Shown piece after piece: positions 48,221-55,968 of a stretch of 64,000 nucleotides of DNA (positions within the stretch are counted from its first letter, which is position 1; every line of letters starts with the position of its first letter). This DNA is from Flavobacterium hibisci. Lineage in GTDB: Bacteria > Bacteroidota > Bacteroidia > Flavobacteriales > Flavobacteriaceae. Location of the stretch: assembly GCF_020026925.1 (NCBI RefSeq), contig NZ_JAIQDW010000003.1, forward strand, positions 285,390 to 349,389, read 5' to 3'. The notes beneath the pieces are model-generated. The model did not search any database. It saw only the letters and a list, made by a program, of their open reading frames with translations, and had not been told where the DNA came from. A program made the translations under genes and the position numbers.

Positions 48221-49672
48221 ATGAAAATAAATAAATGTAATAGTTTTGTTTTTGCTCTCCTGTTTGGATTAGCATTATCTACACAGGCTCAAACAAAACA
48301 ATGGACACTGGAAGAATGTGTGCGCTATGCACTGGATAATAATATCACAATCAAACTATCTGAATTAGATGTTAAGAATTCTGTCATAGATAAAAGAGGA
48401 GCTCTGGGAAATTATCTTCCTGCTGTAAATGCAAATGCTTCACATTCATGGAATATTGGATTAAATCAAAATATTACAACAGGATTGCTTGAAAATCAAA
48501 CTACACAATATTCATCAATTGGGGCGAGTGTTGGTGTTGATATTTACAAGGGTTTACAAAATCAGAATACTTATAGAAGAGCTAAACTTTCTATAATTGC
48601 TTCAAAATATCAATTATTAAAGATGCAAGAAGATATTTCATTAAATGTCGCCAATGCATTTTTAGAAATTCTTTTCAATAAGGAAAATTTAAAAGTAAAA
48701 AAGGAACAGCTTGCTATTGATGAAAAACGATTTAAGCGTTCTGAAGAAATGGTAAATGCGGGTACAATTCCTCGCGGAGATTTATTCGATTTAAAAGCTA
48801 CTGTGGCAACAGATCAACAAGCTATTATTGTAGCTGAGAATAGTTTGTTAATTTCTAAATTAAGTTTGGCTCAGTTATTACAACTTAAAGAATTTGCTGA
48901 TTTTGATGTTACCGATAATACCAATGTACAGGATGAAAATAACATTATGGCGCAAAACCCAACTGATATTTATAATAAAGCAAAGGAAACAAGAACAGAA
49001 TTAAAGCTTGCACAAACTAATCTGGAAATTGCGCAAAAAAATGTATCCATTGCGAAAGGAGCTTATCAGCCAACTTTGAGTGCTTTTTATAACTTTAATA
49101 CCAGAGCAAGCTATTCAGATATTATTACAGGATCTACTTTAAATACGGCAAATCCAACCAATCAAATAGGCTTTGTTGAAGGAACTAATCAGTCTGTGTT
49201 ACAGAATAATTACTCACCTGTTTTGGGAAATGCGGCGCCTATTCTGGATCAGTTTGATAATAATAAAGGGCAGTCTTTTGGAGTTCAGTTATCTATTCCG
49301 ATTTTCAATGGATTCTCTGCAAGAAATAATGTAGAACGTAATAAAGTAAGCCTGGAAAAATCTAAAATTGATCTTGAGCAAAAAAGTTTAGATTTGCAGC
49401 GTAATGTTTATACTGCTTTTACGGATGCAAAAGGAGCGTTAAATGCTTATGAATCAGCAACAATAACTTTAGAAGCAAGACAACAGTCTTATAACTATGC
49501 TAAAGAAAAGTATGATGTTGGCTTGATGAACTCTTTCGATTTTACTCAGGCACAAACTTTGTTAACAAACGCACAATCAGATGTAATTAGAGCAAAATAC
49601 GATTACATGTTTAAAATAAAGATACTTGAATTCTACTTCGGAATTCCAATTGTCCCAATTATCAAAAACTAA
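48221..49672 (+). CDS. TolC-family outer-membrane efflux protein
   Basis: A protein of about 483 residues. A signal peptide ends in LSTQAQ, followed by QWTLEECVRYALDNNITIKL, the standard opening of the family. Two repeats of long helices and short strands (the second around QKSLDLQRNVYTAFTDAKGA) build the trimeric channel-tunnel. The open frame reaches back to a TTG at 48185 inside the -7 box; ATG 48221 is the start that begins the signal peptide. It is placed between two adaptor genes, an arrangement that suggests one complete envelope-spanning exporter. Confidence 0.94.
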   Translation: MKINKCNSFVFALLFGLALSTQAQTKQWTLEECVRYALDNNITIKLSELDVKNSVIDKRGALGNYLPAVNANASHSWNIGLNQNITTGLLENQTTQYSSIGASVGVDIYKGLQNQNTYRRAKLSIIASKYQLLKMQEDISLNVANAFLEILFNKENLKVKKEQLAIDEKRFKRSEEMVNAGTIPRGDLFDLKATVATDQQAIIVAENSLLISKLSLAQLLQLKEFADFDVTDNTNVQDENNIMAQNPTDIYNKAKETRTELKLAQTNLEIAQKNVSIAKGAYQPTLSAFYNFNTRASYSDIITGSTLNTANPTNQIGFVEGTNQSVLQNNYSPVLGNAAPILDQFDNNKGQSFGVQLSIPIFNGFSARNNVERNKVSLEKSKIDLEQKSLDLQRNVYTAFTDAKGALNAYESATITLEARQQSYNYAKEKYDVGLMNSFDFTQAQTLLTNAQSDVIRAKYDYMFKIKILEFYFGIPIVPIIKN

Positions 49673-49677
49673 TTATC

Positions 49678-50967
49678 ATGTCAAAAAAAACAATTTATTT
49701 CTTAATTGGCGGTGCAATAATTATAATTGCAGCTTTAATAGGACTTTCAAAATCGGGAGTGATAGGAAATAAGGACGAAGGAAAAGAAGTAGAGATATCA
49801 AAAGTAGTAGCTTCCACAATTGTTGAAACCGTTTCGGCTACAGGTAAAATTCAACCTGAAATAGAAGTTAAAATTTCCCCGGAAGTTTCGGGCGAAATTA
49901 TTTTATTAAATGTAAAAGAGGGTCAGGTTGTTAAGAAGGGAGATTTATTAGTGAAAATAAATCCGGATTTATACACTTCAAGTTACAATCGTTCAGTTTC
50001 AAATTTATCAGGAACAAAAGCTGGTTTGACACAATCGGAGGCTAGTTTTAAAGAAGCAAAAGCGAATTATGAACGCAATAAAACTTTGTATGACAAAGGT
50101 GTTATTTCTAAGTCTGACTGGGATAAAGCGATCGCTTCTTTTGAAGTTGCAAAAGCTACAAGACAAAGTTCTTACTATAATGTTCAGAGTGCTTCTGCAT
50201 CGGTAAATGAAGCAAAAGATAATTTAGGCCGTACTACCATATATTCTCCTGCAGACGGAACCATTTCTGTACTAAATGTAGAATTGGGTGAACGAGTTTT
50301 AGGAACACAGCAGATGGCAGGAACTGAACTTTTAAGAGTGGCCAACCTTAATAATATGGAGGTTGAAGTTGATGTTAATGAGAATGATATTGTAAAAATA
50401 AAAATTGGAGACGAAGCAAATGTTGAAGTGGATGCCTACCTAAAAAAGAAATTTAAAGGTGTTGTAACCAGTATTTCTAATTCGGCAAGTACAGCTTTAA
50501 CATCAGATCAGGTAACTAATTTTAAGGTGAAAGTTCGTATTTTAAAAGAATCCTATCAGGATTTATTAGAAGGAAAACCAGCTTCGTATTCGCCATTTAG
50601 ACCAGGAATGACCGCAACGGTTGATATTATTACAACAACTAAAACAAATGTTTTGGCTGTGCCTATCAGCTCTGTTGTGGTAAAATCGGATACAACTGCT
50701 GTGAAAGATTTTAAAGTTGAGGATCCGAATGAGAAAAAAACAGCGCCAAAAAGCGATAAAAAGTTCGAATGCGTATTTGTGAAAGTGGGTGATAAAGCAA
50801 AAATCAGAATTATCAAAACCGGAATTCAGGATGATACTAATATCGAGGTGACGTCAGGATTGAAACCAGGCGATGTTGTTATTACCGGGCCTTACACGAC
50901 AGTATCTAAAGAATTAAATTCGGGAGATAAGGTAAAACTTAAAAAAGCTGAAGTTACCAAAAAATAA
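49678..50967 (+). CDS. Periplasmic adaptor (membrane fusion) protein, MacA/HlyD type, second copy
   Basis: A 429-residue adaptor with an N-terminal anchor (FLIGGAIIIIAALIGLSKSG), lipoyl halves (SGEIILLNVKEGQVVKKGDL), an alpha-hairpin (about 100-170) and beta domains. A Lys/Pro-rich insertion lies near 345-365 (DPNEKKTAPKSDKKF). It is longer than the first adaptor, which it resembles only in plan. Last of the six linked genes, 5 bases after the TolC-like gene. Confidence 0.93.
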   Translation: MSKKTIYFLIGGAIIIIAALIGLSKSGVIGNKDEGKEVEISKVVASTIVETVSATGKIQPEIEVKISPEVSGEIILLNVKEGQVVKKGDLLVKINPDLYTSSYNRSVSNLSGTKAGLTQSEASFKEAKANYERNKTLYDKGVISKSDWDKAIASFEVAKATRQSSYYNVQSASASVNEAKDNLGRTTIYSPADGTISVLNVELGERVLGTQQMAGTELLRVANLNNMEVEVDVNENDIVKIKIGDEANVEVDAYLKKKFKGVVTSISNSASTALTSDQVTNFKVKVRILKESYQDLLEGKPASYSPFRPGMTATVDIITTTKTNVLAVPISSVVVKSDTTAVKDFKVEDPNEKKTAPKSDKKFECVFVKVGDKAKIRIIKTGIQDDTNIEVTSGLKPGDVVITGPYTTVSKELNSGDKVKLKKAEVTKK

Positions 50968-50976
50968 AATATTGAT

Positions 50977-51225
50977 ATGATTTCACTATGTGGAAGCCCT
51001 CCGGCAAGTTTTATGATGGCATTTATTACCGGACTTATTCTGGCTGTAATCCTTGTCTTTATTAGTCATTATAAAGTGTATAATAGCCAATATTACAAAG
51101 AAGAGTATGTTTATTTTTCTGTCTCTAAGAAAGTGATACTCTATTTGAGTTTTCTGGCGATTAATTTATGTATTTTGCCGCTTTTGCTTTTAATATGTGT
51201 TTTTCTTTTTTCAAATAATAATTAA
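50977..51225 (+). CDS. Small two-helix membrane protein, unknown
   Basis: An 82-residue hydrophobic protein with helices at about 12-30 (MMAFITGLILAVILVFIS) and about 52-78, joined by a Tyr/Lys-rich loop (KVYNSQYYKEEYVYFSVSKK). It starts 9 bases after the second adaptor and 11 bases before tsaB. I do not recognise it. Position could make it an efflux accessory protein, but it may equally belong with tsaB. Confidence 0.6.
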   Translation: MISLCGSPPASFMMAFITGLILAVILVFISHYKVYNSQYYKEEYVYFSVSKKVILYLSFLAINLCILPLLLLICVFLFSNNN

Positions 51226-51236
51226 AATAAAAAATT

Positions 51237-51908
51237 TTGTCTTTTATTCTTAATATCGAAACCGCTACCAAAAATTGTTCAGTAGCAATTGCTAAAAATG
51301 GCGAAACAGTTATATGCAAAGAAATAGCAGAAGAAGGGTATTCCCATGCCGAAAAGCTACATGTTTTTATTGAAGAAATAATAGCTGAATCAGGGATTTC
51401 TGTTCATGATTTAGTCGCAGTTGCTGTAAGCCAGGGACCAGGTTCTTATACCGGGCTTCGGATTGGGGTATCAGCAGCAAAGGGATTGTGTTTTGCCTTA
51501 AATATTCCGTTGATTGCAGTAGATACTTTACAAACCTTGGCATCTCAGGCTAAAATTTCTGAGGGCAAAATAATTCCAATGCTGGACGCCCGGAGAATGG
51601 AAGTGTACAGTGCAATTTTTAGTGCTGAATTAAAAACTGAAAGAGCAATTCTTGCAGAAGTAATTGATGAAAATTCATTTAAAGATTTCACAGAAACACT
51701 GTATTTTGTTGGTGACTGTACAGAAAAATGCAAGACAGTTTTAACTAAAGAGAATTTTGTGTTTTTAGAAGATATCAAATATCCTTCCGCTGCAGCAATG
51801 AGTAAAATCAGTTACGATAAATATCAAAAAAGCGACACTGTAGATGTCGCTTACTTTGAACCTTATTATTTGAAAGATTTTATGGTTGCTGCACCAAAAA
51901 AACAATAA
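51237..51908 (+). CDS. tsaB: tRNA threonylcarbamoyladenosine biosynthesis protein TsaB
   Basis: A 223-residue ASKHA-fold protein, partner of TsaD in making t6A on tRNA. The opening ILNIETATKNCSVAIAKNGE and the motif VAVSQGPGSYTGLRIGVSAAKGL are diagnostic. No ATG lies near the start; a TTG at 51237 (TTG TCT TTT ATT CTT) puts the conserved first strand at the N-terminus and is the likely initiator. Its 3' coding end contains an inverted repeat that reads as a terminator for the convergent mscS gene. Confidence 0.95.
   Translation: MSFILNIETATKNCSVAIAKNGETVICKEIAEEGYSHAEKLHVFIEEIIAESGISVHDLVAVAVSQGPGSYTGLRIGVSAAKGLCFALNIPLIAVDTLQTLASQAKISEGKIIPMLDARRMEVYSAIFSAELKTERAILAEVIDENSFKDFTETLYFVGDCTEKCKTVLTKENFVFLEDIKYPSAAAMSKISYDKYQKSDTVDVAYFEPYYLKDFMVAAPKKQ
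51826..51852 (-). terminator. Terminator of the MscS gene, inside the tsaB coding region
   Basis: AAGCGACA (51830-51837) and TGTCGCTT (51845-51852) form an 8-bp stem with a 7-base loop. On the minus strand the stem is followed by six T (plus-strand A's at 51826-51831, partly shared with the stem). It lies about 65 bases past the mscS stop and within the last 28 codons of tsaB. Confidence 0.75.
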
Positions 51909-51914
51909 TGGTTT

Positions 51915-52727
51915 TTATTTCTGTAGGGTATATGGCTGAATAGCAATACCGGCTTCATCTAATGCTATTTTGCAATTCTCTAAAGTTTCAGAAAAAACGG
52001 CTCCGTAATTTTCATTTTTTGCCCAGGGACGAACAGCAAAATCAATAGAACTTGCCGATAAATTTTTTACAAATACTTCAGGTGCAGGAGATTTGAGGAC
52101 CTTAGGATTCTTAATTAAAACATCTAGTAATATGTCTTTAGCTTTTTTGATATCTGAATCATAAGAGACAGAAAAGGTCAAATCAGCTTTTCGCTCACCC
52201 TGCATTGAATAATTGATTATATTTCCATTAGATAAAGCCCCATTTGGTACAAAAACCGTTTGGTTATTACCCGTAACTAATTTTGTAACAAAAATTTGAA
52301 TTTCGACTACGGTAGCAATCACTCCTTGTGCCTCAATTGTGTCCCCTACTTTAAAAGGCTTAAAAACGATGATTAGCATTCCGCCCGCAAAATTTGAAAG
52401 TGAACCCTGTAGTGATAAGCCAACCGCAAGTCCCATGGCTCCTAAAATGGCTACAAATGATGAAGTTTCGATTCCAAGTTTTGAAATAAAGGTTACAAAT
52501 AACAATATTCTTAAGGCCCAAAGTAAAATATCAGCAAGAAACTTAGTTAATGTAGGGTCTAAATGTCTTTTGACCATTATTTTTCTAATAATTCTGTTTA
52601 TCAGTCTTATAGCATATAAGCCTACAAATAAAATTAGAAATGCCGAGATCAACTTCGGTGAATAATCAATTAAAATGTCAATAAATTTCGTTGCGTAACT
52701 GGAAAGCTGGTTCGGGTTTACATCCAT
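51915..52727 (-). CDS. Small-conductance mechanosensitive channel, MscS family
   Basis: A 270-residue channel with three N-terminal helices (about 18-40, 60-85, 90-115). The pore-lining segment is GLSLQGSLSNFAGGMLIIVF, followed by the beta domain FKVGDTIEAQGVIATVVEIQ and a C-terminal alpha/beta domain. This is the minimal MscS plan, protecting against osmotic downshock. It converges on tsaB with only 6 bases between the stops. Confidence 0.94.
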   Translation of the reverse strand: MDVNPNQLSSYATKFIDILIDYSPKLISAFLILFVGLYAIRLINRIIRKIMVKRHLDPTLTKFLADILLWALRILLFVTFISKLGIETSSFVAILGAMGLAVGLSLQGSLSNFAGGMLIIVFKPFKVGDTIEAQGVIATVVEIQIFVTKLVTGNNQTVFVPNGALSNGNIINYSMQGERKADLTFSVSYDSDIKKAKDILLDVLIKNPKVLKSPAPEVFVKNLSASSIDFAVRPWAKNENYGAVFSETLENCKIALDEAGIAIQPYTLQK

Positions 52728-52742
52728 ATTTTAGATAAAAAA

Positions 52743-52759
52743 ACCTTCTAAATGAGAAG
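52743..52759 (-). terminator. Terminator-like hairpin in the MscS leader
   Basis: On the minus strand ACCTTCT, loop CATTT, AGAAGGT, then seven T ending about 9 bases before the mscS ATG. It lies downstream of the putative mscS -7 box at 52774-52781. It may terminate the upstream gene (52831-53184) and also limit mscS transcription. Confidence 0.65.
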
Positions 52760-52773
52760 GTATATTAATTGTG

Positions 52774-52781
52774 CAAATATA
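52774..52781 (-). promoter_or_regulatory. -7 box of the MscS gene
   Basis: On the minus strand TATATTTG (52781 to 52774), an exact TAnnTTTG match, 46 bases before the ATG and upstream of the leader hairpin. No -33 TTG at normal spacing. Confidence 0.45.
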
Positions 52782-52830
52782 AAAATTTGCTGTGAAAAAA
52801 AGTCTTAATCATTACAAGATATAACTGTTA

Positions 52831-53184
52831 TCAGTCGGTTTCTGTTATTGGCTTTTCGCTAATATCTACAACAGTATCATAAACAATTGACTGCTTATCA
52901 TCACTTTCTATGCTTTCTTTTACAGCATCAACGATGTCGTGTATAGAGTCAGCGGCTTTTTCTGCATATTCACTTAGGATGTCTTTGGCGTGATTAGTAA
53001 ACTCAGCAGCATCTTCGAGTATTGGTTCAGAAACTTCTTTGAATTTGTTTAAAGTTTCTTCAACTAAGTTTTCTGTTTTTTCAATGTATGCTTTTTCACC
53101 AGTATGTTGATCTGGGTTTTCTATTTGAGTTGAAGTTTCCAGATTTTTGCTAAATAAATTTTTAAAAAACGATGATAATCCCAT
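52831..53184 (-). CDS. Small acidic helical protein (YtxH-like character)
   Basis: A 117-residue, strongly charged protein without a signal peptide or membrane helix. From about 30 to 100 it is one predicted amphipathic helix (VEETLNKFKEVSEPILEDAA, HAKDILSEYAEKAADSIHDI). This resembles YtxH/LEA-like stress proteins, but the match is one of composition, not a specific motif. The N-terminus MGLSSFFKNLFSKN could associate with membranes. Function unknown; single gene between two terminators. Confidence 0.65.
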   Translation of the reverse strand: MGLSSFFKNLFSKNLETSTQIENPDQHTGEKAYIEKTENLVEETLNKFKEVSEPILEDAAEFTNHAKDILSEYAEKAADSIHDIVDAVKESIESDDKQSIVYDTVVDISEKPITETD

Positions 53185-53284
53185 GTTAAAAAGTTTATTA
53201 AGTTACAATACAATATTAAGTATTTTGAATTTAGTATTGTGTTATATTTTAGTAAAATATTCAATGTGGATTAGGAATAAAAAA

Positions 53285-53301
53285 ACGCCTAATAAAGGCG
53301 C
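53285..53301 (-). terminator. Terminator of the NifU-like gene
   Basis: On the minus strand GCGCCT, a short AT loop, AGGCGT, then seven T. The stem closes with a G-U pair on this strand only, which fixes its direction. It lies 28 bases past the stop codon. Confidence 0.75.
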
Positions 53302-53328
53302 TTTTTTTGTGGGTAAATTATTTGTTTT

Positions 53329-54228
53329 TTATGCGTTTAGAGCTTCAACAGTGATCTGCTCATCATTTAGCATGCTTTTCAGCATGTTTTCTATACCACT
53401 TTTTAAAGTAAATGTAGAAGACGGACAGCCGCTGCAGGCTCCCTGTAAAATAACTTTTACAACCTTATTGTCTTCATTATAAGAATCAAAAGCAATGTTT
53501 CCTCCATCTGCTGCAACCGCTGGTTTTACATATTCCTCCAGGATGTTAATGATTTGTTGGGAAGTAACATCTAATTTGTCAAAAGCTTCATCTTTGGTTG
53601 CATCATTTTTAGTAGCAGTTTGAATTAAACTTTCATCTAAAACGGTTCCTCCGTTTTCAATAAATTGTTTGATGAAAGTTCTGAGTTCAAGTGTAATTTC
53701 TTCCCAGTTATTGATCTCGTATTTGGTTACCGAAATGTAATTTTCATCAATAAAAACTTCTTTTACATAAGGAAATTTGAATAATTCCTGAGCCAACGGA
53801 GAAGAAGCTGTCTGGTCAATGTTTTTGTATTCAACAGCATTTCGGGTTAGCATTCTGCTTACCACAAATTTTAATGCAGCAGGATTTGGAGTTGTTTCCC
53901 CATAAACTGTAATTGGCTGTTTTTTAGGTTTGTTTTCGTCTATATTTACAATAGTTCCGCCTTTATTTACAAAAGCTTCAATTTGCTCGGCTACTGCATC
54001 CTGGACATCTTCCCATTCTACGATACTGAATCTTTCTACAGCGATAAAATTTCCAGAAATGTAAACGGTCTTAACAAACGGAAGATAAAATAACTGCTGG
54101 GCTAATGGTGATGATTGTGCTTCATCAATGTTTTTAAACTCAAAATTTTGATTTTGTGTAATGAAATCATCAAATTCAAACTTTATAATGGTAGGATTTT
54201 GAGTTTCTTTTATAGTGATTTTTGCCAT
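53329..54228 (-). CDS. NifU-like iron-sulfur scaffold with duplicated N-terminal domain
   Basis: A 299-residue protein in three parts. Two tandem Nfu N-terminal domains (about 1-95 and 105-195) each contain SSPLAQ-LF--P-VK-V and end near -NGGT. A C-terminal NifU domain (about 215-299) follows, with the cluster-binding CSGCPSS motif. Nfu proteins carry an Fe-S cluster on the CxxC of a dimer and hand it to target enzymes. Single-N-domain forms are the common type; the duplication here is clear in sequence. It diverges from the PorP/SprF gene. Confidence 0.93.
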   Translation of the reverse strand: MAKITIKETQNPTIIKFEFDDFITQNQNFEFKNIDEAQSSPLAQQLFYLPFVKTVYISGNFIAVERFSIVEWEDVQDAVAEQIEAFVNKGGTIVNIDENKPKKQPITVYGETTPNPAALKFVVSRMLTRNAVEYKNIDQTASSPLAQELFKFPYVKEVFIDENYISVTKYEINNWEEITLELRTFIKQFIENGGTVLDESLIQTATKNDATKDEAFDKLDVTSQQIINILEEYVKPAVAADGGNIAFDSYNEDNKVVKVILQGACSGCPSSTFTLKSGIENMLKSMLNDEQITVEALNA

Positions 54229-54276
54229 GTCTTTATATTTTTTGTAAATTTAATAAAGTTATCTTCTACTAATAGC

Positions 54277-54284
54277 TATATTTG
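54277..54284 (+). promoter_or_regulatory. Possible -7 box of the PorP/SprF gene
   Basis: TATATTTG, exact TAnnTTTG, 78 bases before the ATG at 54363. No -33 TTG at normal spacing. Confidence 0.3.
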
Positions 54285-54362
54285 GTTTTTTAATAAAACA
54301 ATTAAGATTCTTTTTGTAATCAATCTTGTTAAATTTAAAAGGTAGCTAATAAGTTTATTTGC

Positions 54363-55352
54363 ATGAAATTGAAAATCAGAATCTTATTTGTTTTTATAAT
54401 TACTTCATTCTATTCTTATTCACAAGAAGGAATTCCGGTATATTCTGATTATTTATCAGATAATTATTACTTGATTCATCCTTCTATGGCCGGTGCTGCA
54501 AATTGTGCAAAAATAAGACTTACAGCCAGAAAGCAGTGGTTTGGTCAGGATGATGCGCCCTCTTTACAAACGTTAAGTTTTAATGGAAGAATTGGAGAAA
54601 GATCCGGTGCAGGGATTATTGTTTTTAACGATAAAAATGGATATCATTCACAAAAAGGCGTAAAGCTTACTTATGCACATCATATCATGTTTTCAAGAAG
54701 TGAGCTGGATTTGAATCAGCTTTCTTTTGGTATTAGCGGAGGCATGATTCAGAGTCAGCTGGATGAAACTTCATTTGGAGGAACTTTTGATCCAATTGTT
54801 TTTGGATCAATACAAAATGATTCTTATTTCAATGTTGATGTAGGGGCATCTTATAATTTTTTGGATTTTTATGCCCATTTAACTGTTCAGGGACTTATTG
54901 AAACCAGAAGGCAATTGTATACGGATTATGAAAGTGATAATTTGAGAAAATTTCTTTTAAGTGCAGGATATGTTTTTGGAAAAAGTGAAAATATTACATG
55001 GGAACCTTCAATTTTATTTCAGTATTTTGATCAGACAAAAGAAAAATCTATTGATCTGAATTTAAAAGCGTATAAAAACATGGATTTCGGAAGTATATGG
55101 GCGGCATTGTCTTACAGAAGAAGTTTTGACGGAGCGACATACAGCGGAGGAAGCGGATCAGGTGACCAAAAATTACAGTATATAACTCCTATTATTGGTC
55201 TTAATTATAAAAAATTCATGTTTGCTTATACCTATTCAAACGTAACGGGTGATGTAAAATTTGATACAGGAGGATATCACCAGATTACTCTTGGTATTAA
55301 TTTATTCTGTAAGAGAGAACGCTACGATTGTAAATGTCCAGCGGTTAATTAA
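54363..55352 (+). CDS. PorP/SprF-family outer-membrane protein
   Basis: A 329-residue outer-membrane protein of the type IX secretion system. A signal peptide (FVFIITSFYSYSQ) is followed by the family opening GIPVYSDYLSDNYYLIHPSM and RKQWFGQDDAPSLQTLSFNG, then barrel strands ending in YHQITLGINLFC. In Flavobacterium such proteins help secrete a neighbouring adhesin with a type B C-terminal domain and anchor it. No such adhesin is adjacent here: the neighbours are a NifU-like gene and a carbonic anhydrase. The partner is therefore encoded elsewhere, or this copy has another job. Confidence 0.9.
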   Translation: MKLKIRILFVFIITSFYSYSQEGIPVYSDYLSDNYYLIHPSMAGAANCAKIRLTARKQWFGQDDAPSLQTLSFNGRIGERSGAGIIVFNDKNGYHSQKGVKLTYAHHIMFSRSELDLNQLSFGISGGMIQSQLDETSFGGTFDPIVFGSIQNDSYFNVDVGASYNFLDFYAHLTVQGLIETRRQLYTDYESDNLRKFLLSAGYVFGKSENITWEPSILFQYFDQTKEKSIDLNLKAYKNMDFGSIWAALSYRRSFDGATYSGGSGSGDQKLQYITPIIGLNYKKFMFAYTYSNVTGDVKFDTGGYHQITLGINLFCKRERYDCKCPAVN

Positions 55353-55364
55353 ATTTAAAATATC

Positions 55365-55877
55365 ATGTTGATAAAAGCTGTAAACGGGAAATCTCCTGTA
55401 ATTCCTGATGATTGTTATGTTGCTGAAAATGCTACTATTGTTGGCGATGTAACTTTTGGTGATTCCTGCAGTGTTTGGTTTAACGCTGTAATTAGGGGAG
55501 ACGTAAATTTTATTAAAATTGGAAATAAAGTAAATATTCAGGACGGGGCGATTATACATTGTACGTATCAAAAGCATCCCACAATTATTGGCAATAATGT
55601 TTCAATTGGACACAATGCTATTGTACATGGCTGTACTATTCAGGATAATGTTTTGATTGGAATGGGAGCGATTATAATGGACAATTGCGTGGTAGAAAGT
55701 AATTCGATTATTGCAGCCGGAGCGGTTTTAACACAAAATACAGTTGTAACCTCAGGAAGTATTTATGCTGGTGTCCCTGCCAAAAAAGTGAAAGATATTG
55801 ATCAGTCAGATTTTGCAGGAGAAATCGAACGTATCTCTAATAATTATGTTATGTATTCGGGCTGGTTTAAAGAATAA
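55365..55877 (+). CDS. Gamma-class carbonic anhydrase family protein
   Basis: A 170-residue left-handed beta-helix protein of hexapeptide repeats. Metal-binding His positions are visible in IIHCTYQKH and IGHNAIVHGCTI, the pattern of the gamma carbonic anhydrase/YrdA/PaaY group. The trimeric enzyme would interconvert CO2 and bicarbonate, but many relatives have weak or unknown activity. It starts 12 bases after the PorP/SprF gene and may share its transcript. Confidence 0.92.
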   Translation: MLIKAVNGKSPVIPDDCYVAENATIVGDVTFGDSCSVWFNAVIRGDVNFIKIGNKVNIQDGAIIHCTYQKHPTIIGNNVSIGHNAIVHGCTIQDNVLIGMGAIIMDNCVVESNSIIAAGAVLTQNTVVTSGSIYAGVPAKKVKDIDQSDFAGEIERISNNYVMYSGWFKE

Positions 55878-55968
55878 TTTCAAAATATAAAAAAACAATA
55901 TTTAAATTCTAATGGAATTTGAACAATATTGGAATTTGGAATTTTTTGTTTGTAAATTTTAAAAAACG

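Noticed and set aside
53147..53482. Plus-strand open frame of 111 codons across the NifU gene end
   Set aside because: It runs through a terminator and the CxxC-coding end of the NifU-like gene.
55896..55946. Imperfect inverted repeats and repeated GGAATTT units between the carbonic anhydrase and response regulator genes
   Set aside because: Probably a loose AT-rich convergent terminator; pairing is interrupted and I could not fix one structure.
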